Part shown: positions 26,099 to 39,413 of the stretch, one piece after another | Position numbering within the stretch: the first letter of the stretch is position 1 | Layout: the number at the start of each line of letters is the position of its first letter | NCBI GenBank assembly: GCA_028564675.1 | Contig: JAOVVO010000085.1 | Location: forward strand, 1-64,000 | Source: Onchocerca lupi | Taxonomy: Eukaryota; Nematoda; Chromadorea; Rhabditida; Onchocercidae | DNA length: 64,000 nucleotides | Direction of reading: 5' to 3' | The notes under the pieces: model-generated | Told to the model about the DNA's origin: nothing | The model's database searches: none | The model's input: only the letters and a program-made list of their open reading frames with translations | Position numbers and translations under genes: made by a program

Positions 26099-29000
26099 AT
26101 GTCTTTATTGGAACGCCTCAAAGATTTCGATGCATATACGAAACCGTTGGATGATTTCCGTGTTCGAACCTTCGCTGGTGGAGCTGGTTAGTAGTAATGA
26201 AAGTACAGGATAAGGATGCACGAAGGATTCTGTTTTAATGGGCTACAGAATTCATTATGTAACGTATACTGACACCTTAATTTACTGTATAAAAAATGTC
26301 CACTATCATCTGGATTTCAAAAAAAAAAAAAGAAAAAATGGATTTATCAATATTAAGTAAAAATTTATTGAACTATTTTGGCATTTCTGATACACAAATT
26401 TGGATTTTACTTTATTTTTTGTTAAAACTTTTTAGTTTTTTGAATTTTTCCTTATAAAATTTACAATTTATATTTTTTGCAGTTACTTTAGCAAGCAGCG
26501 CAATGATCATATTTATGTTCGTGTCAGAAACGCTATCATTTTTATCGGTGGATATAGTTGAACAACTCTATGTGGATTCAACACCTGCTGAACAACGAGT
26601 CGATGTTAATTTTGACATTACATTTCCTCGTTTACCTTGTTCTGGTTCGAATCGTTCTACTTTTTGATTCTTTCAAGTTCTATGAGCTATCTCTATTTTT
26701 AACCATTTCTCCCTATCTGTTTTTAGTGTAAATAACAAAATGGATTAAATCAGACTTTTAATTCATCCAGCATATCTATCATAATTCTTTTTTCCAATAT
26801 TTTCTCAGTGATAACGATTGATGTGATGGATTTAAGTGGTGATAATCAGGATGATATCAAGGACGATGTATATAAAATAAGTTTGCTGAATGGAAAAGAA
26901 GGAAGTGGGGTTAGGCAAGGTTTGTTCTCTCTTTTTTTGATAGTATTGTTTCTTTCATATTTTGAGACTGTTTTGATACATGCATTTGTAAAATAAAATT
27001 TAAATAAAATTTATTTTGAATTTTGTGAAACAACTTCTTGGATTTCTCCGTACAACTTCAATTTATTTGTTGTCAAAGGATTAGACTATTCAAATTTCGT
27101 TGCATTATTATATATGATTAACATTCAGATTGGTTTTTTGTTATTCCTTTTCCAACCGTTTTCTGTCTTTCATTCAACTGTAAAAATTTTTTAAAAAAAT
27201 TTTTTTTTTAAATTTGAAATTATTTTGTTGTAAAACATAAGCATGTCGAAAGTTGAGGATCAAAATTTTGGTATCCTGATCTGTTTTATTCACTAGTTAT
27301 CGCTCGTCATAAGTGGCAAAATAGAATAAGTTCACATAGCTGTTACTTTTTCTAATATATGTAACGTTTGGATGATTGAATGTAATGGGTGATGAACTTT
27401 TCAGGAGTGAATATTAATGCAACCACGATATCGTCAGTACCTGCCTCTCAAGTTTTATGTGGTAGTTGTTATGGGGCAAAAGACGGGTATTTTGTTATTT
27501 TTAAGTTTAAAGTTTTTGCTTCTAATATTGATTTAGAAACGATTTTTGTTTTTTGTTGTTTATATTGATTTTGGAATAATTTTCGTTTCTGGATGAATAT
27601 AAGCAGTTAGAAGCTAAAACCTAAAAACTTAAAAAGAAATAACAGACAACTAAGAGTTTTTGTTTTGTAACTGAAGAATATAAAATGTCCCAATTTAAAA
27701 TTAGTTGGTAACATTCCCAAAAGTATTTTGTATTGTAATAAAAAAACATTAAAATAAGACAGGCATAGAAATTTTGATGCTGATTATGCAAACACCGTGC
27801 GAATCATATTCGTTGTTTGCATACTCATTATTGAAATTTCTGTGTGTTGCTAGTCCCTTAGAATACAAAATCAATTTATTACGAAAAAACGTTGCAGGTG
27901 TTTTTACTATCTCGTGTTAAGTTTGATAACAGTTCTTTAGTTTTGATTATTTTTGTAGATGTTGTAATACGTGTGAAGAAGTGAAGGAAGCGTACATGAG
28001 AAAAGGATGGGAACTAGTCAATATCGAAACTGTTGAGCAATGTAAAAGCGACTCATGGGTAAAAAAAATGAATGAACACAAAAGTGAAGGTTGTCGAGTT
28101 TATGGTAAAGTCCAAGTCGCAAAGGTTTGTAATTTTTATTGGCTTATACTGAAATTTCACTACTATATGATCTTCTAAATGACCAAATATAAAATAATGC
28201 GTGGTAGAGAGAATGTGAATAATTGAAGTTGCGTTAAACTTGAGCAGTTTAGATTTCGATATTTTCATTTCTGGACTTATATTTACGTTTTGCATAATAA
28301 TTTTCGTGGTTTATTTGTCATTAATTCCAGGTTGCTGGTAATTTTCATATTGCACCCGGTGATCCGCTCAAAACCCATCGATCTCACTGTAAATGAATTA
28401 AAATTATTTTTTTCATTTTATTGATGTAAATGCCCGATTGTTTTTAATGACTAATACGAATAATTGTAGGCAGAATGAAAAGTAGCAATAAATCTCCCGA
28501 AGGATTCATTTTAATCTCTTTTGTATTCCTTCGCTGTTTTAGTTAAATTGGCAAAAACTATTCAGCTTGCTGCTAAGTACAGACTGATATTCGTTTCCCA
28601 CTTCTTGTAATAAGTATATATTACGCTGAATATTTTATTTAAGTTTGGAAATGTATTTTATACTACTTTTTTTCAGTTCATGATTTACATTCGCTTTCAC
28701 CGTCGAAATTCGATACGAGCCATACAATCAATCATCTTTCTTTCGGAAATTCATTTCCAGGGAAAGTTTATCCATTGGACGGAAAGTTTTTTGGATCTGC
28801 AAAAGATTCAGGTAATTTTAAAGACTTCCTTGCAATTTTAACCTCAATACTCTTTGTTTTCAATAAATGGATAAATTCAGCAAATGGAATAATTCTAGAA
28901 ATTTAAATCTTTAGGTGGTATAATGTATCAGTATCATCTGAAATTAGTACCAACTTCATATGTTTTTTTGGATTCTACTCGGAATATCTTCAGTCATCTT

Positions 29001-29912
29001 TTCTCAGTCACTACATATCAAAAAGATATATCTCAAGGAGAGTCCGGTTTACCTGGTTTTTTCGTACAATACGAATTTTCACCATTAATGGTCAAATATG
29101 AGGAAAGACGGCAGTATGTTGTAATGGTTATTTTGAATTAAGATCTGTTTTTTTCGATTCCTTGAAACATTCATTTTTCAGATTGAGTATTATTTACATT
29201 AAAACATGCTATTTCAACTTCCCCATTTTAAAATTTATGGGGTTAGATAGATATCATGATAAATTCATATGAAAACGACTGTGGGAAGATGGTGCTTGTA
29301 ATTTGTTGAAAGCAGTGGCTTAAAACTGAAGTTGAATAGCCTAGAATAGATGCTCCTTTCTTACCATTCCTAAACACATTAGGCGTGCATATTTAACATC
29401 AAGAGCTTTGTGGTGGAAGTCTGAACGATCACCGGGATTTTGATGATAGAAATTTTTGATTAGCTTATAAAATTAATACTTGAAGGTAATTAACTCTTTG
29501 GGATATACTTTTTCTATTGAAGCTTAATGCCTTATACACCGAATTATTTTGTTTTTATCAGTTTATTTTCTTTCAAAAACATTGTATGATTACATATCTA
29601 TTATTTTCCGAAAATTTAAATATTGGAATTTTCGTTAATTCTGAAGGAGTCAAATTTTTAATTTAAGAAATTTTTTATAATTTTAACTGCTTTTATCCAC
29701 CACATATTATAGAACCTGACCATTCAATCTTAGATATGAAAGGGATTCAAATTGAAAAAAATAAATTTATTTTCAGGAAGCTATCTACATTTCTTGTTTC
29801 AATATGTGCCATTATCGGTGGTATTTTCACAGTTGCTAGCTTGATAGATGCATTCATTTATCGTTCGGGAAGAATTATTAGTCAAAAGATTGCGCTTAAT
29901 AAATATACATAG
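26099..29912 (+). CDS. erv-46: ERGIC3 / ERV46 ER-Golgi cargo receptor
   Basis: Nine exons (26099-26186, 26483-26644, 26809-26919, 27405-27486, 27959-28124, 28331-28388, 28677-28811, 28915-29113, 29777-29912) join in frame into 378 residues, the usual size for ERGIC3. These proteins cycle between ER and cis-Golgi with ERGIC2/ERV41 and carry or retain cargo in COPII/COPI vesicles. The N-terminus LKDFDAYTKPLDDFRVRTFAGG and the transmembrane helix that follows are typical. The luminal domain carries the family Cys pairs (FPRLPC, LCGSCYGA, CCNTCEE, EGCRVYGK) and the signature GNFHIAPGD, then a second membrane helix (VSICAIIGGIFTVASLID). The short tail ends IALNKYT. A canonical KK or FF tail signal is not obvious. 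Intron phases all agree. Confidence 0.95.
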
Positions 29913-31353
29913 ATTCTCTATATTTTGTTTTAAGATTTCTGGTATATAAGAAAAAAAAATGAATATTATAAGTGTCTTTCTTTTTGGAGGAATGATACAT
30001 TTATTGTAGTACTAATTTAATTTTTTCAAGTTTATAGATCATTTGTATGCTACGACGTTGGTTTTTACTGTATCATTATGATTCAAAGCTGTGAAGACAA
30101 AAAAGTATTCAGCTTCAATTGTTTATCTTTTTTGTTCAAGTGCCTCTGATTCCAATCTTTTTTTAGATAATTTGTTATCTTCAGATGAAAATAATATAGA
30201 TATATAGGTTCCCTGTTGAAGAAAATTGACACACTGTTTTATATCTTGTCGAACTTCAATTGATCTAGTTGATTTTTGCATGCAGTATATGCTGGTCAGT
30301 GTATAACACAAATTTCTTAAACTAATAAAGAAATATCACTATTAATATTCATTAGTATTTCATCTCTTCTGTATTTTGTTTTTAAAACGTGCTTGATTTT
30401 ATTTGCCTGCCATTCTTCAAAATTTAATTTTACATTTTTCCCTACTCTATTGTATCATTTGTCTCTCTCCATAATAGATTGTTAATTTATCATTTTGCGG
30501 GTATCCAAATATTTAATTCCCTGGTCAATTATTTGTCTCTAATGAAGTAAAGCTCATAAAATGTATATTAAATTATATTAAAGTCAAGTAGGATTTTGTA
30601 TGTTTCATCTTACAAAGTGGTGCTCCCACGTATATCCTCTTATCAATTAATGCAAAGATGTGAGATGTTTCAGAAAATCTTAAAGTCTTGTAAAAAGGTA
30701 CATTAGACACTTCTTACAAATGTTGATGTCGTGTATTGGTTAGTTTGCTGAGTTATTATATCAAATGTGAAAATTTTTTTAGATAACGATCAATTGTCAT
30801 AAGACGCACAAGAAATTAAGAAAACATTCCAAGTCATTTTTTTTTACATAAGACTTCAAGTCTTTTCCCTAGTGCTTTGAAGTTTGTTTGATAGCTTTTT
30901 TTTTTAGGATTCTTAACCTGTATTCCAGATTCTTCAGGATTTTTCGTAGAACTATAGAACTCTTCTAGCTGATATACAGAAAGTTTCTTTTAGATTTTTT
31001 ACTCTAAATTATGAAATATTTCATTGAAATCTTCCGTGATTATCCGTTTGTAATTGAATCATAACCATATATTTGTTCAACTCATAGGTCGATAGGTGCG
31101 GGCTTTATTCGCTATATCATATTTCAATCACAGCTAATGTCAGTCACTAATGACTATTTACTCCAAATAAGGTTATGGGAGTTCCGCGATATCAATTCTG
31201 CTTATGATATAGATCAGATGTCTGCACTGGCACGAAATTTTTCAAACTCATATTTGAATTTCAAATTTTTTGACACCAACCGTTTTAAGCTTAATTGGCT
31301 GATTGGATTATAGAAACAAGTTAAGAATGACAGTTATTGGGTGATTGAAAATT
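29913..31353. other. Convergent intergenic spacer, no gene seen
   Basis: This lies between the 3' ends of ERGIC3 (+) and the small minus-strand gene ending at 31354. It is AT-rich, with no supported exon on either strand. The ERGIC3 stop overlaps an AATAAA (29899-29904) that is too early to be the functional poly(A) signal. Confidence 0.5.
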
Positions 31354-32616
31354 TTATAATTTATCAGTGAACAGTAAATATTCTTCTTCATAACCATTAC
31401 GAAGAAATTTCGGACAAGTGTCAATAAATTGTTTCGTGACATGATCTTGTCCAAAAACTGTATAAATGATTGCACGGCGTTCCATCGAATCTTTATCATA
31501 TTCTCCGACAACCTTTTTTTTGATAGGAAATTAATTTCATTTATATGTGCTCAGAACAAAGATATTTTCTATTAAGACTATTAATGTCTTAATATTTCAA
31601 ATTAATATTATTGAATCGGATTGTTTTCTTTTCTTCAATTATCAGTTTTAGAATACCATATAATCAGCAATTGTGTATCATGAAGTTGAGCGGTAGAGAG
31701 CCGTAACTTGTTGATGTAGCTTTTAAAGGACAAACAACTAATTGCAGTTCGAAAAACTAATTCAAACAGTATAAACTAACAAGTTTTTCGAAATTTTTGT
31801 ACTGTAGTTTTCTCCTTGTTTTTAGAAAGTATTATATCATAGAATACAATAGTTTGTAAAAACAAATGTATGGATTCTTGAGAATCCATATTTTAACTTA
31901 TGAATTCACAAATATATGATTCTTAAGTTAAGATATGGATTCTTAAGTTTTGTTTTTAGGAAGTATTATATCGTAGAGAAAGTGCAGAGAACATTTTTTT
32001 GATCTTGGGAAATGATACTCAAACTAAGGAAAGACATTCCGATTTCGTAAATTTTTAAGGTAACTAACTAATGTGATACCTGTTCCATAGAGAGATCACA
32101 TATTTGTGATAGTGCCACGATACCCACCATTGGAAGCTGTAACTTAACAATTATTAAGGTGTGTTTTAAAAACTTTGTCATGAAATTAATTAATTTGTAA
32201 ACTTTATCACAAAATTATTTTCTGGATTGTTCTTTTTTTATTATTCATTCTTTGGTCATTTTCAACTTGAGCTAATTTATTTTAGCCAGATTATTGTGTT
32301 CATCAACCTGCTTTTCTCATAATCTAGTGAATTTTAAAGGGAGATTATTGTGGTTAGTTGAAAGTTATTAAATATTTTTTCAACTTCTGTTACCGCAATT
32401 TTCTTTCACTTCCTAAAAAAAAAGGAAAAAAAAACTTGCAGCTGCAAATTTGGCAACTTTTAATGAAGCTGCGAATTTTTCCTCGCACAGTGCAATCTCT
32501 GTTGTGGCATGTCCGTGTTCTAATAAACAAAGTAGGATGCCATTGAATATTATAACTAGCACTAAGGTACCACAGCTGGACATTATCGCACACCAGGTCA
32601 GTGTTTCCATATCCAT
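31354..32616 (-). CDS. Small protein with one N-terminal membrane segment, unrecognised
   Basis: Three minus-strand blocks join in phase 0: 32458-32616, 32080-32136 and 31354-31512 (125 residues). The last two are well supported: flanked by TTACAG and CAG|GTATCA, with acidic worm-like codon use (VVGEYDKDSMERR at the start of exon 3, ending LLFTDKL). The first exon is less certain. It starts MDMETLTW, continues with a hydrophobic helix (CGTLVLVIIFNGILLCLL), and needs an AAA|GTTGCC donor, while the other strand is also open there. If it is right, the protein is a small anchored or secreted protein with a soluble acidic C-terminal half. No family recognised. It is head-to-head with the CutA gene. 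Confidence 0.6.
31816..31980. repeat. Local direct repeat with a 10-bp-arm hairpin
   Basis: TTGTTTTTAGAAAGTATTAT near 31816 recurs near 31949 with a single change, an offset of about 134. Between them, TATGGATTCT and AGAATCCATA flank a 2-nt centre (31869-31890), a near-perfect inverted repeat. The word ATATGGATTCTTAAGTTT at about 31933 occurs again near 32704. All of this lies inside or beside introns of the minus-strand gene. Confidence 0.6.
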
Positions 32617-34364
32617 CTTTTCTTTTGAAATTTCCTACGAAATCATAAAAAACATTATTTGGACGCAAATTATCACGTTTATAAGGAAAATGCTGGGAAA
32701 AAAATATGGATTCTTAAGTTTCTTCTAAAGAACACTTTGATTTCTTATGATTATTTGACCTTTATTTGTGGTTATTTCTTTAGATGCCTCAAAAAACAGT
32801 GACAATTTCCCTGAAATTTTGAATCTGATTTCTGTTTTTATTAGATTTGATTCGACAAATCAAAATTTTGCAAAAAGAGGAATGGCAGATTAGTCCTTAT
32901 TTTTCAGTATTTTTCGTTTCTTAAAAAACAAATTATTGGAGAAATGAAAAATTATTGGAACATTACCGCAAGCTTACCTCTATTATAGGAATTTTCAAGA
33001 CTATAGAAACAACCGCTTCCTTTTAGATTGAACAAGCACATAATTTGATACTGCCATGTCTAATTAATTTTATGCAGATTTTGCCATGTTTTTCTGTATC
33101 ATAAGAATGAAACAGAAACTGTTATCGTTCATCTCCGAAAGTATGAGGAAACGGCGAGTGAAAGGTTCAGGAAATTTCTCGTTTACCTAAGCTAATTTAA
33201 TCCATTCCTTCAGTTACTTAGCTTGATATTCTTGTACAAAAATGTCTTTATTATTGCCAACATTACACTTGTTGTATTGATATAAAATTCACCTTTGAAG
33301 GAATTGCTGCTTAATCACCATACATGCGTTGCGTACGTTTTTTTAATCAAGATATTAATGTTACACTATTTCGAACTGTTGAGGCCATGGTCGTTGGGGA
33401 AAATCTTAGGTCACTATGTTATAGGTAACTGGTTAAACTTATATATTAGAATATATAAGAATATATAACTTATATATTAGAATTATAAGGTTTATGGTTA
33501 TCGCTTAATGTGTGAAAAAAAATAGTAAACATAAAAGCAAATGATTTAAAATTAATGTTAATATTTATATAAAACAGAGATTTAATTGTTCGTATTAATA
33601 TTCGATATGATAATTTAGTAAAGATTTGTGCTACTGGACTGATATTATCGGAAAGAAATGGAAGAATGACACGATGGCACTTGTATTGATATCATCTCTC
33701 TAGCCTAAATAAAATTAGCTGTATTTAGTTTATGAACAAGGTTTACAGCATTGTTTAATCAAAAGAAGTGTAGGAAAATGCAGTTTTTATTCTTTGGGGG
33801 TTTCTTATTTTCTTTTTGAAATTGAAATTTTGAAGAGGACTTAGAGGAGAACGATCGGGATAGATGATCCATCTTATATCAGATTATCAGATTTTATCAA
33901 CGAATTTTACGTCATAACCGTTTGCATTTATTATAGTCATTGGTGATTTCATAATATTATAAGCAAATTTGTAGGTATCAATCATTGATTGTAAGAGTGG
34001 AAGAAAAAGAGTAAATTATCAGTAACATCCTATGATTATTTCAGTTTTTCATATTTCTGAAATTTCATAAAGTTTTGGAAACAATCATCTTTGAAAAGGG
34101 TCAGTTTAGAAAAGCAAGTTCATTTCATAATTCATAATCTGATTAAAACTGTTTTTGTTTTTTCATTCTAATATTTGCATATGTTATTACTGTTCTTATT
34201 ATTGCATCAAAGCTTGAAGTACACAATTCACTACAAGATAATTTGTGTTGAGTTTTGGGAACTCAAAACTTAGTCTTGATGAACAGGTCAATAAAAATCA
34301 TCAGTAGTCATTATTCCCTGAATGGAACATCAGAATAGGTTATTGTAGAATTTGTTTACTTAAT
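32617..34364. other. Divergent intergenic region, no gene seen
   Basis: AT-rich DNA between the starts of the minus-strand small gene and the plus-strand CutA gene, so it probably holds both promoters. A short local duplication of AACTTATATATTAGAAT-type sequence lies at 33436-33485. No exon was found. Confidence 0.5.
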
Positions 34365-35760
34365 ATGAACACGATGTTCCGCATGGTGATTATAGTTTGT
34401 GTGTTCTTCGTAGCGTGTCAGCTTTGCACTCAGTTTATGGCAACTACTCGATCAATAGGTCAAGCTTTATATTCGGTTGTTTATGTCACCGTTCCAAATT
34501 CAACAGTTGCACAACAAATTGCAAGGTATTTTTTTTTTTTTTTGCTTTTATTAGAAAGTCGTTGCTCTTTCCTAACATGGAATAAGTTTATTACTTATTT
34601 TCTTTTCTTAACCTGAATCAAAAGTTTGAATAAAAAAAATTATTAATAAGGAGGAAAAAAAATTATTAATAAGGACGATATTATTATCACTGATCCACCA
34701 TTATTTGCACTTTTGAATAGATTACAAATGATTTTTTCCCTTTATTATTTATGTTTTCTTTTTAAATCAGTATATCTTAATATTTCAGAGAAGTTGTGAA
34801 GGGAAAGTATGCCGCTTGTGTTAATATCGTACCAACTATTACTTCAGTGTAGGTTTTCTTATTCCCGAGTATTTGAAGGATTAAAATAATTTCGACTAGA
34901 GCTAAATTTTGTGATATTTTCATCTTGTGCAGAATGAGTGTGCTCATATATTTTCAACCGTTTATAATCTTTATAATCATGTCTGTAGCCGATTAAATAT
35001 TCTTCAAGACTCATCAAATAACATGCTTCAAATCATCTCTTCAGTTGTCGCAATTCTACTCCCTTATTGAAATTTTGTGAAATTTTTATTCTTTCTGAAT
35101 TCGTCCATTATGCTATTTCTGGAACTCTTCTAGATATGGATGGGAAGATAAACTGCAGGAAGATAAAGAATCGTTACTTATCATGAAAACAAAATCGTCA
35201 GCGCTGGATGCTCTGAAAACGAAAGTGTTAAGCATGCATCCATACAAAGTACCTGAATTTATTGCTTTACCGGTTAGTTTTGAACGCATTATGTATTCTC
35301 TTCAACCAGTTCGTTAAAATGAAGAGTTCAGAATATGATACTGGTCACTCATGTCTTACTTTCGAATATAGTTTCCCTTGTCCATTTCACTTATTTTTGC
35401 ATATTTTCTAGGAGTAGCCACTTAGAGTCAAATATGTGTTATTTCGCTTCAAAGATCTTCTTTATCAAATATCTTTAGCAATTTCTTCAAGCTATCAAGT
35501 TATCTTTGACTCGACTCCACCACTACAAAACTTTAAATAAAGCCAAAAAGTTCCATCTCTCATTTCTTTTTTTCCATGAAAAGAAAAGAAAATCTAAAAT
35601 ACCACTAAAAAACGCAACCAATACCGTCTCGTCCCAGTTAATTCAAGTCGTGATCTTCGCATTTGGAATTAATCTTATGGATCGTTATGTTTATTTTTTT
35701 CAGATAGAAAATGGTAGCGGAAGTTATTTACAGTGGATCGACAAGCAAGTCAGTTCATGA
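34365..35760 (+). CDS. CUTA: CutA1 divalent-ion-tolerance family protein
   Basis: Four exons (34365-34525, 34789-34848, 35134-35272, 35704-35760) give 138 residues in frame. Residues from about 37 on are a classic CutA1 fold: YVTVPNSTVAQQIAR, KYAACVNIVP, VYGWEDKL, ESLLIMKTKSSALDAL, HPYKVPEFIALPI, and a terminal YLQWI. CutA forms very stable ferredoxin-like trimers. Its role is unclear: it was named for copper tolerance in bacteria and linked to acetylcholinesterase anchoring in mammals. The first ~24 residues are hydrophobic (MVIIVCVFFVACQLC), so this form could be secreted or anchored, as in the longer animal isoforms. Met4, Met7 or Met24 could give shorter forms. Intron 1 contains a 20-bp AT-rich direct repeat (34627-34676). 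Confidence 0.95.
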
Positions 35761-36425
35761 TCATTGGTCAGTACCGTGGAACAAAGAGGATTCAGGCATT
35801 TAAAACAATATATAAAACTGAAAAATATTTATTCAGATAAAAATAGCGGCTTATGAAAAGTTTATGCATTAAACTAAATACATGACATTTTCTTCTTTAA
35901 AAATGAAAATCTAAGTACTTATTTCTAGTATTTTACGGAGTAATCTCAAAGCTTCAGTTTCATCTTCAGATCTTAAATCACAAAATTATCATAAAAGATA
36001 CGTTATGCAACGGCCTAGATCACCGGTAATCAGTGCCCTTGTATCACAGATTCCTTTACCTCATCCTTCTAGCTGCTGACATAAAAATATACTGCCCTTT
36101 GTTGAACCGCAATAACTCACAACTTTTACTCGAGAAATAGAAAACTGATTGTCACTTAGTTAAGCAAAATCGCAAGGCATATAAAGTAAAATACTACGGT
36201 GTGAACATAGATAATTTGCAAAAAATTTAAATTCCTCTCTTCATAATTTATCTTCTCAATTTGCCAGTAAATCATTCTAAAGTTGCCAGATTTTCTAATT
36301 TCTGTTATTTCCTATACATACAAAAGGAATTTTACCGTCACCCTATTCCTCTACAAAAATCAGCTAAATTTATTTGACACAATTTTTCGACATTTATTTG
36401 ATACAGTTTACATATATTTCTTGCT
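35761..36425. other. Convergent spacer between CutA and STAM
   Basis: Holds the 3' untranslated regions of two converging genes. No further gene is seen. Confidence 0.6.
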
Positions 36426-39413
36426 CTACATAGGCATATTTTCTGTTGGAGCAGTGCCCCATTGTGCTGGCGATGATACTGTCGGTAGTGCTGTCAATAC
36501 TTCTGGCGCCTGATACCTAAACATCGATTGTGCTACTGGCTGTTGCACCGATACCTATAAAAGTCATAATCTATTTGAAAATTTTTAATTTCGTAATTGA
36601 AAAGCGATTAGTATTACAAACCAATCTCGATAGGAAAATTTAAGACAAAATTATAACATTATGCCGATCATAAAACTCATGAAATATCCTAAATTTCGCT
36701 ATCAATTGAGGTTCAATTCAAATATTCAAATATCACAACTCGCCGAATATTCATAATTATGATCTAAAGATAATTATTAAAATGAAACCTGATATTGAGC
36801 TTGCTGCACAGCTTGATCATACATTGATAATACATCTCTTATTGCAATGTCTACTTGTGCCAAAGCATTATGCTGCCTGTCAATTTCTGCCAATCGTGCA
36901 TCTATTAATGGAGCCTGAAATACTCTTTAATTGTAATAGAACAACCAATAAAATGAACTGTCATATGCATATAACATATCCAAAACCTCATTTTCCGTAG
37001 ATTTCTCAACTTCATAAAATTTAAAAAGTAGAGAGAAAATTGTGTTCACATGAGCAAAAAAGTTGAAAACTACTTGAGCTAAACTTTGCTGTTCTAGATC
37101 CGCGAGTTCAGGTGGGTCTGGTCTTTCTCCAGTTGGATCACAGTCTTCAAGTACACGGAGGCATTCTTCCAGCACTGTTTTATCAATTCTCGCTACAGAA
37201 ATCTATAAGGGAAACTTTCAATTAGGGCATATTTATACATCTCTTTATCGATTATTTCAAAATTTTTTGAGAAAAAGCGGAAAATTCTTCATTCTAACAG
37301 ACACTTCATTTATGGCTAGTGAACTACAATTATCTAAATAAGAATTAAGAAATTAAACAGCCAGGCTTACGAGGAATATAAAAAAAACGGCATAATAACA
37401 ACTTTTACTGTTCCATCCATGTTCATATAAAAAACTTACAGCTCGAGAAAGTGCCTTTTCCTTGGCTAGAGATTCATTTTCTTGAGATAATAAATTAGAT
37501 GTCACAAAACTTGCTGGAAACAGGCCTTCTCCACGATGGGATTTACCTCTCCACCAATTCAAATCACTATCATCTGTGACAGTAATAATATCGCCTACCG
37601 AAAATGTCAGTTCGTTATCTTCTACAGCTTCAAAGTCGTATAATGCTCTTACCTCGCGTTCTACTCTGAAATCCACGAAAAGATTGAATAGCTATAACTC
37701 TAATGACCGTTCAATAAAATAAAGCAGCATGTTTCTGGAGCAAGAATATAAATATATGGAAAACGTAACAGACGAAATAAAGCTGCTCTAATTGATATAA
37801 CTTTTATTATGAATCAGTGATTCGAATTTCCTCGTGACTATAATGGCAACGTTATGCTTTTCCCATCAGAAGGGAAGTACCGAACCTACACATGTTGATT
37901 ATATTACGATCTTATTTTTTTGACTATAAATAACTGCTGAAGAAAAAAAAAATTGTCAAAAAATGATATTAATTTCAATTTGATATTGCAACCTGCAAGT
38001 GTGAGGTATTGTTCATGAGCCAAAAGTACGACTTATTGTCTAAAACAAACACTCATATAAGTTATATTCACAGAAGATTAGCTACATCTCCTTTTTTTTT
38101 TTTTTTTTTTTTTTTTATCATCCATGCATTTTCAAACAGAGAAATAAGAAACGAAAACTTACTTTGGAATAGATGAATGTGTAGTTGCGCACGTTACTGA
38201 TGGATAAACAGAGGATACAGGGTCGTTTCGTATTGATGTCTCCTGCAGCGACTTGGCTATAGCCAGAACTAACGCTTCCTCTTCCTCCGCGCTTCGTACG
38301 GCATTCGAATCAGTGTTTGAAGACTACAAATTTCATTACCATAAAATTAGTCAGAAAACTCAATTTAATGACTAAAATTATCCATTCCGACGAGTGTTAC
38401 ATAGCTGTCTGATGTTTGATGTTTCAAATCATTCATACTCATACTAATTATCACCAGCAATTATAAATTAATAATTAAATAACAAACAAATGGCTTGGAT
38501 GAACTGTCGGTTTCAAATGAATATCCTTCTGCGAGGAGGTTTTTGTAGAGAGTTTCAATTAAACCCAATGATGCATCCTGTTTGCATTCATTTTCTGACC
38601 ATTTCTTGATAATCGAACGTGTTTTTTCACCGATCGAACGATTACTCTAAAAACAATTAAAAATTTGTTTAATGGAGTACGCGCAGCACTTTCAGATAAA
38701 TTCCATAATAAAAACAGTTGCTAATTTGTCTTACTACATATCATTTATGAAAAATAAATATATTTGCTATTAATAAAAATGTATTTGCATTTCGTAGCGA
38801 AAATAATATATAGCGAATCCATGTTTACAGTGAAATCATTATCATAGTAATGAAGGATTATTTCGCTGTCATTTTGCTTCAAGTCTAAAAGGATCTTTTC
38901 AACTAACATGCGTAGCTTTGAAACTTAATTCTTGCGAGAATTCCCGCGACGAAACTTCACGTCTGAATGCGATTCCACAATTACTCCACAAGGAGTCCAG
39001 CAAAGACAATGCTAGCAAAACGACATGTGGATCACGATGATTTAGTCTTTTCTTTACCGACAGCAAACACAATTTGGCTCCTAAAACTATACACTATTTA
39101 TTCTGTATTCATTCCAATAATGATAGCGATAAGAGAACAATATGAATAGTTAACTTATCAAAAAGTGTGTGTGCAATATGTAATCAGGATTAAGTATTTA
39201 CGAGACTGTAAGAACTTTTGTTCTCATCAGTTTAATGAGTATTGTATAAATGAGAAATTCAAGTAAAATTGGATGAAAACCTTTATTTTGATCAGCGACA
39301 ACTCGATCACATATATCAAGGATCAATGTCCAATTTTCGGTGGTGCATGTTTCAGCGGTAATCTTCTCAACGGATTCATCATAAGGTGATGATGTCTCGC
39401 CAAAAATTGGCAT
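36426..39413 (-). CDS. stam-1: STAM, signal-transducing adaptor (ESCRT-0 subunit)
   Basis: Eight minus-strand exons (39281-39413, 38908-39080, 38488-38646, 38163-38323, 37440-37665, 37074-37202, 36789-36914, 36426-36554) join into 411 residues. STAM pairs with HRS (HGRS-1) as ESCRT-0 on endosomes and sorts ubiquitinated receptors for lysosomal degradation. Order of parts: a VHS domain (about 1-150; start MPIFGETSSPYDESVEKIT, core NHRDPHVVLLALSLLDSLW); a ubiquitin-interacting motif at about 166-183 (AEEEEALVLAIAKSLQE); an SH3 domain at about 211-268 (ALYDFEAVEDNELTF, the NWWRG pair, GLFPASFV); and the helical HRS-binding core (about 285-369). The short tail is Ala/Pro/Gln-rich, ending NMPM. 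All phases agree. Intron 4 contains a long T run (38093-38117). Length is near that of other worm STAMs but shorter than vertebrate ones. Confidence 0.96.

Noticed and set aside
32450..32728. Plus-strand open frame upstream of CutA, with acceptor and donor sites
   Set aside because: The minus strand has two convincing downstream exons (31354-31512, 32080-32136) that need an exon here, so I chose the minus strand. The ambiguity is recorded as a finding.
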